DNA of 64,000 nucleotides from Phyllobacterium endophyticum (GTDB lineage Bacteria; Pseudomonadota; Alphaproteobacteria; Rhizobiales; Rhizobiaceae): assembly GCF_003010935.1 (NCBI RefSeq), contig NZ_PGGN01000008.1:1-64000 (forward strand), in the 5' to 3' direction. The notes beneath the pieces are model-generated. The model did not search any database. It saw nothing but the letters and a program-made list of their open reading frames with translations, and had not been told where the DNA came from. Shown here one piece after another: positions 1 to 9,403 of the stretch (position 1 is the first letter of the stretch; each line of letters begins with the position of its first letter). Position numbers and translations under genes: made by a program.

Positions 1-17
1 TGCGATGGAGAAAAATC

Positions 18-368
18 GTGACAGTTTACAAGTTTGCCCTCGCGGATGCGTCTTTCGAGCGTTCACCAGGGCAGCAGGCCGACATCTTTACCGGCAATGT
101 CCTGGACCAACGCCATGGTGGACCGGTGACCGTCGGCTTTGGGCGATACGGACCAAACCAAATCCTTGAAACGACTATTGCAGTACATGACACGATGGTA
201 ATCCTTGAGGGGGGGTTATCGGTCACTAGCAATGGGGAAACGTTCAATGCAGGACCAGGCGAAATTATCGCTATGCAGGACGGGGATCGAGTAACGATCC
301 GTTCGCACGAAGAGGGAGCAGTGACCGCTTACGTTACCTACCCCCATTGGCAGGAAGCCGAATCTTAG
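18..368 (+). CDS. small cupin-domain protein
   Basis: A 116-residue single-domain cupin. The C-terminal half shows the cupin fold signature: VILEGGLSV, then a turn and GPGEIIAMQDGDRVTI, as in EutQ/RmlC-like beta-barrels. The usual metal-binding histidines are poorly conserved: only one His precedes the first barrel motif and there is no HxH, so metal binding is doubtful. The start is a GTG with a GGAG box at 7-10. Nothing upstream is visible, so it may be the last gene of an operon that begins outside the window. Substrate and role are unknown. The family call is fairly sure and the function is not. Confidence 0.75.
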   Translation: MTVYKFALADASFERSPGQQADIFTGNVLDQRHGGPVTVGFGRYGPNQILETTIAVHDTMVILEGGLSVTSNGETFNAGPGEIIAMQDGDRVTIRSHEEGAVTAYVTYPHWQEAES

Positions 369-809
369 CCCAGGCATGTAGCGAAGTTCACTATCCTCTG
401 GTTTAATCGAGACTATTCACCTTGGCCCTGGACCGCGACGGCGTTAGCCCCACGGCCCTGCTCTCGCTTATCGTGGATCGCTGCGCTCTCGTGCCAGGGC
501 GGCATCGGACCCTATCGGCCCCGTAGGCTGGCGATACAGGTCTCCACGAGCACCGCAAGCGTCCCATAGGGAATGAACGCAGGCTATGTGGCTCGGTTCG
601 CGTGAGGTGCAAACGAACTCGTATTGGAGATGTGGAGTTGTTCGCCAGCTGGCAGGAACATCGCAGTGCAAGCCGGCTGCATGCCAGACGGCGCAGCCGC
701 GCGGTTCAGACAGCTGAGGCCAGCCTTGCCGAGGAGCGCCATGTCTACTTGCCATCTCGCAGCGACTGCGGTTCCCCGCAACGCTTATAAAGCCGGCATC
801 CGGTACCAA
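369..809. other. intergenic stretch without recognisable gene
   Basis: About 440 bases between the cupin gene and a small minus-strand frame. Several overlapping open frames exist in different phases, but none has a ribosome-binding site, a family motif or coherent composition. I see no terminator, RNA or repeat. Confidence 0.5.
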
Positions 810-1046
810 TCACGGTTTTATATTGGTTTGATCGTCGACCAGGAGGAAGGCGCCGGCCTGATTGTAATGCGGGGCCAGACAAAGGCCAGCTAAGGCCAAT
901 AGCTCCGATGCGAAGGCGTCGAGCGCCCTCCGTTCCAATCCCGTGTAGCATGTTGCGAGGTACAAATAGTTTTCCAGCTGTTCACGTATGACACTGTCTG
1001 CATCGTTGTGCACTTCGTTTTCTGCTTTGCGCCTTGTTGAAGTCAT
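810..1046 (-). CDS. small hypothetical protein
   Basis: A 78-residue frame starting at an ATG at 1046 with an AGG box just upstream (rc TCAGGCTAATG). The product is polar at the N-terminus and then mostly helical, with stretches such as REQLENYLYLATCYTGL and ALDAFASELLALAG. It has no signal peptide and no recognised motif. The helical repeat of hydrophobic residues looks more protein-like than the shadow frames around it, but I cannot assign a family. It lies alone in a gene-poor stretch and may be a remnant. Confidence 0.35.
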   Translation of the reverse strand: MTSTRRKAENEVHNDADSVIREQLENYLYLATCYTGLERRALDAFASELLALAGLCLAPHYNQAGAFLLVDDQTNIKP

Positions 1047-1542
1047 TAGCCTGATAACGGCCGCATCCTGAAAGCGGACATTCCAGAGAGGGCACGTTTT
1101 CATGGGTTGGCTGCCGCCATCCTACGTCCCGCTGTCGTTCGCCATAGCGGCGCCGCTGCCAACATCGAGAATATACTTCGCTCATTGCGCCTGTCGCCGA
1201 CAGAAGTCGTCCAGCTCGCCTCGCTTTTCCTTTCGCTGGGCCATGTGAGCTTTTCTCTTTGGCCTGCATCCCCAGCTAGGTGGAATTCGACCTGATGTTC
1301 TATTTGTTTACCCCATTCTCTCGCGATGCGGAGCGGAGTCGCCGCAACGGTTCTTTTGCTGGGCTTCATCCGGAACCTGAGGCATTCGCGTAACGCCGCC
1401 GGGCCGATCCCTACAATCGCGACCCGCTCCGTTTTTTTACCTCTTTTAACCAGCCGCCTTTCAGTTCCCACGCTATCGTCTTCGGAGTTTCAGGATGACC
1501 GGCTTCGGTCCTCCTACCACCGCGAAACATCAGGAGGCTTTC
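1047..1542. other. intergenic stretch without recognisable gene
   Basis: About 500 bases upstream of the broken DJ-1/PfpI gene. Overlapping frames on both strands show no motif or start signal, apart from the AGGAGG box at 1532-1537 that belongs to the next gene. The promoter of that gene presumably lies here, but I cannot place it. Confidence 0.4.
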
Positions 1543-2335
1543 ATGAGCAAGGGAAAAGTGGTGGTGCTGGTCTCAAACGCCACACGTATCGAAATTCAGG
1601 GAGGCGGCACGGGACCGACAGGACAGTATCTTAACGAGACAGTGGTGCCGATGATGGCGCTTGTCGGGGCAGATTATGAAGTTCTGCTCGCCACTCCCTC
1701 AGGCGCCAAGCCATACATCGACCCGGCGTCCGATGCAGTCCAGCATTTCGGCGGCGATGAGGCGGCCTATCGGATTGGCAAGGATTTCTTTGCCAACGAT
1801 CCGTCGACGAACCAAGTCCGCACCTTGCGATCGGTGGTCGAGGAGGGACTGGACAATTATGCGGGCGTGTTCGCTCCGGGAGGCCAAGGGCCATTCGTCT
1901 GATGCAGGACCCTGACGCGGGCGAGATACTTCGGCATTTCCATGCCGCCGGGAAGCCTACCGCACTGCTCTGCCACGGCCCGATCGTTTCGATCTACGCC
2001 TTGCCTCGGGCGAAGGAATTTCGCGAGGCCTGATTCAGGGCAACCGCGCCGAGGCAGCGGAACTTGCGAAGGGATGGCAATATGCCGGCTACAAGATGAC
2101 AGTCTATTCGGCCAGCGAGGAAAAACCCATTGAGGACAACATTCTCCACGGCAAGCTCTATTTCTACATGCCAGAAACTTTAAACCTGGCAGGCGCCAAA
2201 ACGAACGTAGGCCCAGATTTCGAGCCGTATGTGATCGAGGATCGTGAGCTGATCACGGGCCAGAATCCGCGCTCAGACCATCCGATAGCCGCCGCCCTGA
2301 TCACTGCGCTGAACCGGGATCGCGCGCGAGCTTGA
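1543..2335 (+). pseudogene. DJ-1/PfpI-family protein, frameshifted
   Basis: The frame starts well (ATG at 1543, AGGAGG at 1532-1537). It encodes a type-1 glutamine-amidotransferase-like fold up to FAPGGQGPFV, where a TGA at 1900-1902 stops it. The expected continuation, with the nucleophile elbow ALLCHGP, reads in a different phase from about 1899 to 2031. The C-terminal part (about 2037-2335, YAGYKMTVYSASEEKP onward) reads in a third phase. Two frameshifts therefore split a roughly 260-residue protein of the chaperone/glyoxalase-like class. The Cys of the elbow is still encoded. It is either decayed or affected by sequence errors, and the neighbouring ABM gene shows the same damage. Confidence 0.8.
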
Positions 2336-2382
2336 CAGGCAGGCACGCCGGTTCGGCCGCCCAAAGTTGCAACAAGAAACTG

Positions 2383-3150
2383 ATGGAGACGATCGTGAAA
2401 CGATCAATTTGGGAATTTCTCGCTGCCATGATTATCGCATCTTCAGCCGCCTCTGCTGCCACTGACAAGCCCATCTCGATCGTCCTGGTGCATGGCGCGT
2501 TCGTCGACGGCTCCGGCTGGCAAGCAGTGTTCGACATCCTGGCCAGCGACGGGTACGAGGTGCTGGTCGTGCAGAACCCGACGATCAGCCTAAGCGGCGA
2601 CGTTTCAGCCACCAATCGTGTGATCGCCGCGGCAAGCAAGCCGGTCGTCCTCGTAGGCCATTCCTATGGCGGGATGGTCATCAACGAGGCAGGCGACAAT
2701 CCGAAGGTGCAGAGCCTGGTCTACCTTGCCGCCTTTGCACCCGACGCCAAGGAATCGGTGGCATCGCTCGCTGAGCAACCCGTGCCAGCAGGAGAGTCGG
2801 GAGCGCCCCTGCTGCCGCCGAAAGATGGCTACCTGCTGGTCGATCCCTCAAGATTTCCGACGGCTTTCGCAGCAGATGTTGATGCGGCGGTAACCAGCTT
2901 CATGGCCGTAGCCCAGGTTCCGTGGGGCTTGGAAGCGGTGCAAACTCCGGTCGACAAGGTGGCGTGGAAGTCCAAGCCGTCGCATTTTATGGTCACCAAA
3001 AAGGACATGATGATCCCTCCGACGTTCCAGCGGGCTTTCGCCAAGCGGTCCGGCGCCACAACCGTCGAAATCGACAGCAGCCATGCGGTGATGCTCTCGC
3101 ATCCGCGCGAGGTTGCGGCTTTCATTGAGAGCGCGGCAACCGCAAAATAG
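2383..3150 (+). CDS. secreted alpha/beta hydrolase (EstA-like)
   Basis: A 255-residue alpha/beta hydrolase. The N-terminus is basic and then hydrophobic, ending SSAASAATD, a typical Sec signal peptide, so a periplasmic location is likely. The oxyanion motif LVHGAFVDGSGW comes first, then the nucleophile elbow GHSYGG with the catalytic Ser. The C-terminal catalytic His lies in DSSHAVMLSHP and an Asp in the KKDMMIPP loop. This is the subfamily of small esterases often annotated as salicylate-esterase or MenH-like. I chose the ATG at 2383 because the signal peptide begins there. A shortened relative lies in opposite orientation at 3694. Substrate unknown. Confidence 0.85.
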   Translation: METIVKRSIWEFLAAMIIASSAASAATDKPISIVLVHGAFVDGSGWQAVFDILASDGYEVLVVQNPTISLSGDVSATNRVIAAASKPVVLVGHSYGGMVINEAGDNPKVQSLVYLAAFAPDAKESVASLAEQPVPAGESGAPLLPPKDGYLLVDPSRFPTAFAADVDAAVTSFMAVAQVPWGLEAVQTPVDKVAWKSKPSHFMVTKKDMMIPPTFQRAFAKRSGATTVEIDSSHAVMLSHPREVAAFIESAATAK

Positions 3151-3170
3151 CGAAACGGGAGAATTGGACC

Positions 3171-3474
3171 ATGTCTCACGTCAAGATCATGGCGACGTTT
3201 CTGGCACGGCCTGGCAAGGCTGGACAGCTTGAAGAGCTGCTGTTCAGCAGGGCGCCGGACTGCAGGGCAGAGCCGGGAAACCTGCGATGGGATGTCTGGC
3301 GGGACCAGGCCAAAGCAGACCGCTACGCGCTGGACGAATTCTATGTCGACAACGCGGCGGTGGCGGCACACGGGAGACGCCGCATTACAAGAACTACTGT
3401 TGATTATCAACGACGTCGCCGAACGAAACGCTTTTGTCCTCGAGCCTGCCCTGGTCGCCAACAAGAATGGCTAG
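3171..3474 (+). pseudogene. antibiotic-biosynthesis-monooxygenase (ABM) domain protein, frameshifted
   Basis: It begins 20 bases after the hydrolase stop with a GGGAGAATTGG-type box. The reading MSHVKIMATFLARPGKAG, followed by DVWRDQAKADRYALDEFY, is a classic ABM (dimeric ferredoxin-like) domain. After AVAAH (about 3370) the sense passes into a second phase (ETPHYKN) and then a third (LLIINDVAERNAFVLEPA) that ends at 3474. The reconstructed length, about 100 residues, is normal for the family. Two frameshifts within about 25 bases make the gene non-functional unless they are sequencing errors. ABM proteins act on quinone-like small molecules or reactive carbonyls. Confidence 0.75.
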
Positions 3475-3693
3475 CGGAGTGTCGGATGCGTCACCCATTG
3501 CTTTCTCGCCGAAGAGAGCGACGGCTTGCGTCTTATGCTTTTGTAGCCCGGTCCGGTGTTAGGGCTGGTAAGATCCGGTGCGGCACGCGGTCTGCGACGG
3601 AAGCTGCGGGTCGGACGTCTCCGGTCATCCAAACATCCTGGCTTCGCAGTGCGAAGGCCCCAAGCCGGAAGCTGCGTTCTAGACCGGTGCAGA

Positions 3694-4407
3694 CTATTTC
3701 GCCGCTTCCTCGATCAGATCCGCCACGACCTCCGGTTTTGAAACCATGACCACGTGCGACGCTCCTTCAACGACAATCGTACGCTTCGAGCCCGCTCGAT
3801 CGGCCATGAACTTGAGCGCGTTGACCGGTATGTTCTTATCGGCGTCACCGTAAACATAGTAAGATGGGAGTGATTTCCAAGCCGGTTCATCGGATTTCTC
3901 CGTAAGTGCGGCTTCAGTGATCGGCCGTTGGCCGGCTGCCATCAACGCAGCAGCCTCGGATGGAACGTCGCGAGCGAATTGTTCATGAAAGTTCGCTTGA
4001 TCAATGTAGAGATCAACTCCACCCCCAGACAGCTTGACCGGAGGCGCCAGCGCTTCCCCAAGCGTTCCGCCTGGAAACTTGCCCGCCAGGTCAGTCGCCG
4101 CTTCTCCATCATCTGGTGCGAAGGCCGCCACGTAGACGAGCGACTTAACGTTATCGTGTCCGTTCGCAGCATTCGAAATGACCTGGCCACCATAGGAATG
4201 TCCGACGAGAACCACTGGTCCTTCAATGCCCTCGACAACGTCAGAAACGAGACGCGCGTCGCCCGAGACGCGGCCGCGGCCGGTTGCATGTCCAGCCCGT
4301 TCCGGAACCTCTCGGTAAAGCGTCAATGCAAAAAATAGCAATGACAGTGAATGCACATGCGAACGGTAAGGGTTGCGATTGCCGGGTCGGGGGCATGGGC
4401 GGGCCAC
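3694..4407 (-). pseudogene. alpha/beta hydrolase, 5' truncated
   Basis: From about 4266 down to 3694 this is a clear alpha/beta hydrolase: SDVVEGIEGPVVLVGHSYGG (nucleophile Ser), VYGDADKNIP (acid loop) and EGASHVVMVSKP (catalytic His). It is a paralogue of the gene at 2383. The first strand and the HGAF oxyanion motif, about 50-60 residues, are missing. The frame stays open to 4407, but that part (rich in Pro, Arg and Ser) bears no resemblance to the family. The missing oxyanion half would abolish activity, so I call it a pseudogene created by a breakpoint near 4270. Confidence 0.7.
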
Positions 4408-5020
4408 GGCAAGCCTGCTCCTGTCGCGGCGCGCGCGTTATCGCCAAGTCTATGGGGTCGACATCCGCCTGTTGCGGTCTGCGGATCCCGGGCCGGCTTA
4501 AGCGACGATCGCGGTCTTTGAAGAAGACCAGCTCGGGGCGCCCGCAGACGGACGTTCTGGCCAGGCTTTCATAGAGGCGAGCGGGGCGGATATTCTCATC
4601 AAAGCCGGACCGAGCGATTTTCCGTCGAGAGACTAACTGATTTTTTTGAGGCACATCTCGTCGCTTGAAGCGCGAGTAGCTTCCTAGGCCGCTTCCAAGC
4701 AGCGCGTCGAGCCCAAACGCATCTCACCCAGCACATCGCTCAGCGCTCGTCGGTCGATCACCATTGCATGCCTGCCATGAGGCAATCCGCAGATTCGAGC
4801 TGATACTCTTTTGTCCACCCGGAAGAAGCCATGCCTCCGCGCCCGGAATAAAGCGGGTGGGCATGCGGATCCTCTTGCAAATGGCGTTCCCCATTTTGCG
4901 ACAGAGCTTCCCAGGATCGAGCACTATCGCATGACCGGCATTGATGACACTCTCAGCCTGTCGGTAGCCGTGCACCCGCGGAGAAAGAAGCTGCCCGAAA
5001 CATCTTTCAAAGGACCCATA
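4408..5020. other. degenerate stretch with a possible gene tail
   Basis: There is no intact gene. On the plus strand one frame from about 4502 to 4636 (ATIAVFEEDQLGAPADGRSG, then GADILIKAGPSDFPSRD, stop) has protein-like composition, but it is preceded in frame by a stop and lacks a start. It may be the tail of a lost gene that I could not identify. The last 100 bases carry the ribosome-binding region of the monooxygenase gene (AAAGGA just before 5021). Confidence 0.4.
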
Positions 5021-6058
5021 ATGGAAATCGGTATCGACAGTTTTGCAGCTATCCTACCAGATCCGGCGACGGGTAACATTCCCTCGGCCGCCAACCGTAT
5101 AGCGGAACTGATCGAGGAAGTCGAAGTGGCGGACCGCGTCGGATTGGACGTGTTCGGTATCGGTGAACATCACCGCGCAGAGTTTCTCGATTCCGCGCCG
5201 ACGATCATACTAGCTGCCGCTGCGGCACGGACCAGCCAGATCAGACTGACGAGCGCGGTAACAATTATAAGTGCCGCCGACCCTGTGCGGGTTTTTCAGG
5301 AATTTGCAACCCTCGACCTGATATCCAAGGGTCGTGCTGAAATCGTTGTCGGTCGAGGGTCGTTCGTTGAGGCTTATCGGCTCTTCGGTCTCGATACGCG
5401 TGACTACGACGACCTATTCGCGGAAAAGCTTGATCTGTTGCTTGCTCTGCAAGAGTCAACGAATGTCACTTGGGAAGGGCGTTTCCGTCCGCCGCTCAGC
5501 GGACAAGGTGTCTATCCGCGTCCTCATCAACAGCAACTTCCGATATGGATCGGTGTGGGCGGCACACCGCAGTCCTTTGCCCGCGCCGGTGCGCTTGGCC
5601 TTCCCTTGATGATCGCCATCATAGGCGGAGGCTTCGAACGCTTTCGTCCGCTTGTCGATCTCTATCGGGAAGCTGGCAAACGCGCAGGGCACAGCCCCGA
5701 GATGCTCAAGATCGGCATTCATGCGATGGGCTTCGTCGGTGAAACCGATGCTGCAGCCAAGGACGCCTTTTTCCCTGGATGGGCGCATTTGACAGCGAAT
5801 ATCGGCCGCGAGCGCGGCTGGTCGCCGCCGACGCGTCAGCAGTTTGAGACCATGGCGGGGCCTGAAGGTGCATTCCTGGTAGGTGATCCGACTACGGTGG
5901 CAGCCAAAATGCTGCAGGCGAGCGAAATACTGGGGGGCGTATCACGCATCACCTTCCAGATGAGCACAGCCGCTCTCGATAATGCAGCAATGAGACGATC
6001 AATAGAACTGCTGGGCACTGAAGTGGCGCCGGTGGTCAGAGCAGCACAACGCACTTGA
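5021..6058 (+). CDS. LLM-class flavin-dependent oxidoreductase
   Basis: A 345-residue bacterial-luciferase-like monooxygenase, single TIM barrel. Visible landmarks are VGLDVFGIGEHHRAEF near residue 40, the RLTSAVTI strand, GRAEIVVGRGSF in the middle (FMN-phosphate region) and PIWIGVGGTPQSFARAG. Such enzymes use FMNH2 from a partner reductase and O2 to oxidise small substrates. Motifs do not reveal the substrate. The frame is open far upstream, but the start is the ATG at 5021 with AAAGGA 8 bases before, where homology begins. A LysR gene follows 35 bases downstream on the same strand and probably controls this gene or the pirin gene beyond. Confidence 0.9.
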   Translation: MEIGIDSFAAILPDPATGNIPSAANRIAELIEEVEVADRVGLDVFGIGEHHRAEFLDSAPTIILAAAAARTSQIRLTSAVTIISAADPVRVFQEFATLDLISKGRAEIVVGRGSFVEAYRLFGLDTRDYDDLFAEKLDLLLALQESTNVTWEGRFRPPLSGQGVYPRPHQQQLPIWIGVGGTPQSFARAGALGLPLMIAIIGGGFERFRPLVDLYREAGKRAGHSPEMLKIGIHAMGFVGETDAAAKDAFFPGWAHLTANIGRERGWSPPTRQQFETMAGPEGAFLVGDPTTVAAKMLQASEILGGVSRITFQMSTAALDNAAMRRSIELLGTEVAPVVRAAQRT

Positions 6059-6093
6059 TACCTGAGCTTTGATCGCAAAACGGGGAATCCGAA

Positions 6094-7062
6094 ATGGATA
6101 TCGAAGAACTACGGACCTTTGTCGAAGTTGCCGATTCAGGGGGTGTATCGCCCGCGGCGCGCCGACTTGGAATTTCCAAGTCGATGGTCAGCCGGCGGCT
6201 TGCCCGGCTTGAGGTAGAACTTGGAGTGCAACTTCTTGCGCGCACCCCCCGTGGAGCTGGCCTCACCGAGGCGGGTGTCACGTTTCGCGATTACGCGGCA
6301 AAAACATGCATAGAAATAGACATAGCCCGCGAAACGATTTTGCCTGAAGGCCACCTTCGAGGGCGTTTGAGAGTCGCCGTTCCGCTGACATCAGGTCCAA
6401 TGCACTTTGTATCCGTGCTTACGGAAATGGCGCACCACCACCCGCAGCTTCAGATTCATGCCGAATGTAGCGACCGGTTCGTTGATATGGTTGGGGAAGG
6501 GTTTGACTGCGCGATCTGGGTCGGCGCCTTGCGTGACTCCAACGTGGTAGCGAAACGCGTCGGCGAGGTATCTTGTAAGCTCGTTGCGAGCCCTGACTAT
6601 ATCAGGGTTCACGGGTCACCTGCAACGCCGGGTGAAATCGCAACCCACCAAGCGCTGCTAGGTGCGGAGGCCTGGCGGTTTCTGGATGGCGACAGGATCA
6701 TTACCGTGCAACCCCAAGGTCGCTTCAGCTCCAACAATGGCGCGGCTATAGCCAAAGCAGCCGCTGCAGGGCTTGGCATTGCATGGCTTCCAGATTGTGT
6801 AACCCACACGTATTTTGCGTCTGGCGCGCTCGTGCCGATCATGACCCGCTTTCCGCTGCCCGTCGGGGAGGTTCATGTGGTGAGGCCGTCCAGACCGCAC
6901 CCACCACGCAAAGTACGTATCCTCTGCGAATTTCTAATCAGATTGTTCGACAGGATTCGGGAGTCATCGGGTGAAGAATTCGAACCTCTAAGCTCAACAG
7001 GCGCCCCTATTCTCACAACACAGCCTGAGGTTACCCAATCTCCCGTCACTTGCGTCCCGTGA
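6094..7062 (+). CDS. LysR-family transcriptional regulator
   Basis: A 322-residue LysR regulator. The N-terminal winged HTH reads LRTFVEVADSGGVSPAARRLGISKSMVSRRLARLE. The effector domain then runs to about residue 295 (GRLRVAVPLTSGPMHF to HVVRPSRPHPPRKVRI). The extra 25 C-terminal residues are low-complexity. The GGGGA box ends 6 bases before the ATG. It belongs to the AaeR/DhcR-like branch that often regulates neighbouring oxidoreductases. It is strikingly similar to the regulator at 11112, sharing SKSMVSRRL, LGVQLLAR and LTEAG, so the two are probably a duplicated pair. Confidence 0.92.
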   Translation: MDIEELRTFVEVADSGGVSPAARRLGISKSMVSRRLARLEVELGVQLLARTPRGAGLTEAGVTFRDYAAKTCIEIDIARETILPEGHLRGRLRVAVPLTSGPMHFVSVLTEMAHHHPQLQIHAECSDRFVDMVGEGFDCAIWVGALRDSNVVAKRVGEVSCKLVASPDYIRVHGSPATPGEIATHQALLGAEAWRFLDGDRIITVQPQGRFSSNNGAAIAKAAAAGLGIAWLPDCVTHTYFASGALVPIMTRFPLPVGEVHVVRPSRPHPPRKVRILCEFLIRLFDRIRESSGEEFEPLSSTGAPILTTQPEVTQSPVTCVP

Positions 7063-7126
7063 GGACTACAAAAACCCAACTACATCGCACGACGCAGATC
7101 GCACATATACAGGAAAGAGATCGCAC

Positions 7127-8062
7127 ATGAGCTGGAACCCCGCAATCGAACCAGGCTGTCCGGACGAGGTCGGCATCGACGCGATCGACACCCTCATCAT
7201 TCCCCGCGCTCGCGACATTGGCGGCTTCGAGGTCCGGCGCGCCCTGCCGGCCCCGAAGCGACAGATGGTGGGCCCCTTCATCTTCTTCGACCAGGCAGGA
7301 CCGGCCGAGCTCCTGACAGGCCAGGGCATCGATGTTCGTCCCCACCCACATATCGGTCTTGGCACCGTCACCTATCTGTATCGCGGGGACTTTCATCACC
7401 GCGACAGCACCGGAGCAGACCAGATCATCCGTCCCGGTGCGTTGAACTGGATGGTCGCAGGCCGCGGTGTTTCCCATTCGGAGCGAACATCCGCCACCGC
7501 CCGAACCGGGCCGAACAGCCTGTTCGGCATCCAAACCTGGCTCGCCCTACCGGAAAAGAACGAGGACATGGCGCCGACGTTCAATCACTACGGAGAGGAG
7601 AAGCTGCCGGTGATCGAGGATCAAGGCGTGTCGGTTCGGCTCATTCTCGGCAACGCCTACGGCAAAACCGCTCCCGCAACCATGTTTTCCGAGACATTCT
7701 ATGCCGATGTCACACTGGGTTCGAGTGCTCGCCTGCCGATGCCGGACAATCACGAAGACAGAGGTATCTACATCGTTGAAGGCTCGATCACGATCGCTGG
7801 CCAGGAGTTCGAGGCACCGCAGATGATGGTCTTCCGCCCCGGCGACAGGATCACGGTTGCAGCCGGGCAGAAAGGCGCTCGCCTGATGATCCTCGGCGGC
7901 GCTACACTGTCTGAACCGCGTTACATCTGGTGGAACTTCGTCGCCTCTTCGAAAGAGCGCATAGAGGAAGCCAAGGCCGAATGGCAGGCGCAAAAATGGG
8001 GCGAAGGCCTGTTCGACCTGCCGATCCACGATCGCGACGAGCATATACCGCTTCCGGAATGA
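7127..8062 (+). CDS. pirin-family protein
   Basis: A 311-residue bicupin of the pirin family. The N-terminal cupin carries the metal site: HPHIGLGTVTYLYRGDFHHRD supplies two His of HPH and a further His, and GRGVSHSE supplies the His/Glu pair. The C-terminal cupin has GIYIVEGSITIAGQEF. Bacterial pirins include quercetin 2,3-dioxygenases and redox-responsive proteins, and which applies here cannot be read. Length and domain order are complete. An AGGAAAGAG box precedes the ATG. The LysR gene 64 bases upstream is a plausible regulator, because LysR/pirin pairs are common in these bacteria. Confidence 0.92.
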   Translation: MSWNPAIEPGCPDEVGIDAIDTLIIPRARDIGGFEVRRALPAPKRQMVGPFIFFDQAGPAELLTGQGIDVRPHPHIGLGTVTYLYRGDFHHRDSTGADQIIRPGALNWMVAGRGVSHSERTSATARTGPNSLFGIQTWLALPEKNEDMAPTFNHYGEEKLPVIEDQGVSVRLILGNAYGKTAPATMFSETFYADVTLGSSARLPMPDNHEDRGIYIVEGSITIAGQEFEAPQMMVFRPGDRITVAAGQKGARLMILGGATLSEPRYIWWNFVASSKERIEEAKAEWQAQKWGEGLFDLPIHDRDEHIPLPE

Positions 8063-8152
8063 TGACAGTAGCGTAATCGCCCTGGCTCGGTCGTTCAAGC
8101 CGAACCGCATTCACGACCTCGTCGTGTTTCTGCAGAAATTGGAGAAAGCAAA

Positions 8153-9403
8153 ATGAGCAATAAATGGCCACGCCTCGACTACCTCAGCTGGCGCGAGACG
8201 TGTTCCGCCCTGCACCTCTACCTGCAGGTCGTCGGCAAATACCGGCTCGCTCACACTCCGTGGCTCAACCATTCCTGGAACGCGACTTTCTACGTGACCC
8301 CTTCCGGTCTGACGTCCTCTCCAATCCCTGATGGTCCTGGCATCGAGATTGTCTTCGACTTTCATGAACATTCAGTCATCGGTTCGAATGGCGACGGACA
8401 TCGAGCCTCGTTTGCGTTGGGGACATCCACCGTCGCAGAGTTCCATGCCAATTTCGCCCGTCTGGTCTCCCAACTCGGCGGCAGACCGGTCTTCCATGGC
8501 CAGCCAAATGAAGTTGCGGACCCCGTGCCGTTCGATGAGGACCATCGGGAGCGCTCGTATGACCGCGAGGCCGTCCGGAATTTTCATCAGGCACTCATGG
8601 CAATAGACCGGGTATTCAAAGCGTTCCGGACATCCTTCATCGGGAAATCAAGTCCCGTGCACCTTTTCTGGGGCAGCTTTGATTTGGCCGTCACTCGGTT
8701 TTCGGGACGGCAGGCGCCAGTCCATCCCGGCGGCATTCCAGCACTGCCAGACAACGTGGCGCAGGAGGCCTATGACCGCGAGGTGTCTTCGGCGGGCTTT
8801 TGGCCGGGAGGTGGTGGCATCGATTATCCCGCATTCTATGCCTATGCCTATCCTGCACCGAGCGATTTCAGAGCTGCGTCTGTTCAGCCTGATGCGGCGT
8901 TCTGGCATGAAGGCCTGTCGGAGTTCATCGTGCCTTACGAGGCGGTCCAGACTGCTGCCGATCCTGACGAAGCGCTAATGGCCTTTCTCGTCTCGACTTA
9001 CGAAGCTGCCGCCGATCTGGGACATTGGGATCGCGACCAGCTCGAGTGCACGCACGGGCAGCGGGGCAAAGTTCGGGAACTGAACGCGAAGGTTCCGGAG
9101 AAGGCTGCTTCTTCGGTTAGCGAGGAGGTGGAACGGGAGGACGGGGCGTCGAAAGGGCGGTACCGGATCGTGGTAGAGGGCGTCGAGGCGGAGATGACCT
9201 ACAGTCGAGCTGGCACACAGCTCATCATTATCGACCATACCGATGTCCCCGCGGCCTTACGGGGGAGAAAAGTTGGGGAGCGGCTTGTGCGACAGGCGGT
9301 CGAAGATGCCCGACGCGAGGGTGTTTTTATCATTCCCCTTTGCCCGTTTGCGAAAGCCCAGATTGAGCGACATCCTGAATGGCAGGATGTTCTTCGAAAG
9401 TGA
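8153..9403 (+). CDS. DUF5996 domain fused to YjdJ-type GNAT acetyltransferase
   Basis: A 416-residue two-part protein. Residues 1 to about 300 match the DUF5996 pattern: WRETCSALHLYLQVVGK, SWNATFYVTPSGLTSSPIP, FIGKSSPVHLFWGSFDLAVTRFSGR. An acidic/basic linker follows (about 305-332, CTHGQRGK to REDGASKG). Residues about 335-416 form a minimal GNAT of the YjdJ/GTLF type: YSRAGTQLIIIDHTDVPAALRGRKVGERLV, where RGRKVGERL is the acetyl-CoA loop, then PLCPFAKAQIERHPEW with its conserved Cys-Pro. The two domains usually occur as separate small proteins, so the fusion suggests a functional link. The substrate is unknown. GGAGAAAGC precedes the ATG. Confidence 0.85.
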   Translation: MSNKWPRLDYLSWRETCSALHLYLQVVGKYRLAHTPWLNHSWNATFYVTPSGLTSSPIPDGPGIEIVFDFHEHSVIGSNGDGHRASFALGTSTVAEFHANFARLVSQLGGRPVFHGQPNEVADPVPFDEDHRERSYDREAVRNFHQALMAIDRVFKAFRTSFIGKSSPVHLFWGSFDLAVTRFSGRQAPVHPGGIPALPDNVAQEAYDREVSSAGFWPGGGGIDYPAFYAYAYPAPSDFRAASVQPDAAFWHEGLSEFIVPYEAVQTAADPDEALMAFLVSTYEAAADLGHWDRDQLECTHGQRGKVRELNAKVPEKAASSVSEEVEREDGASKGRYRIVVEGVEAEMTYSRAGTQLIIIDHTDVPAALRGRKVGERLVRQAVEDARREGVFIIPLCPFAKAQIERHPEWQDVLRK

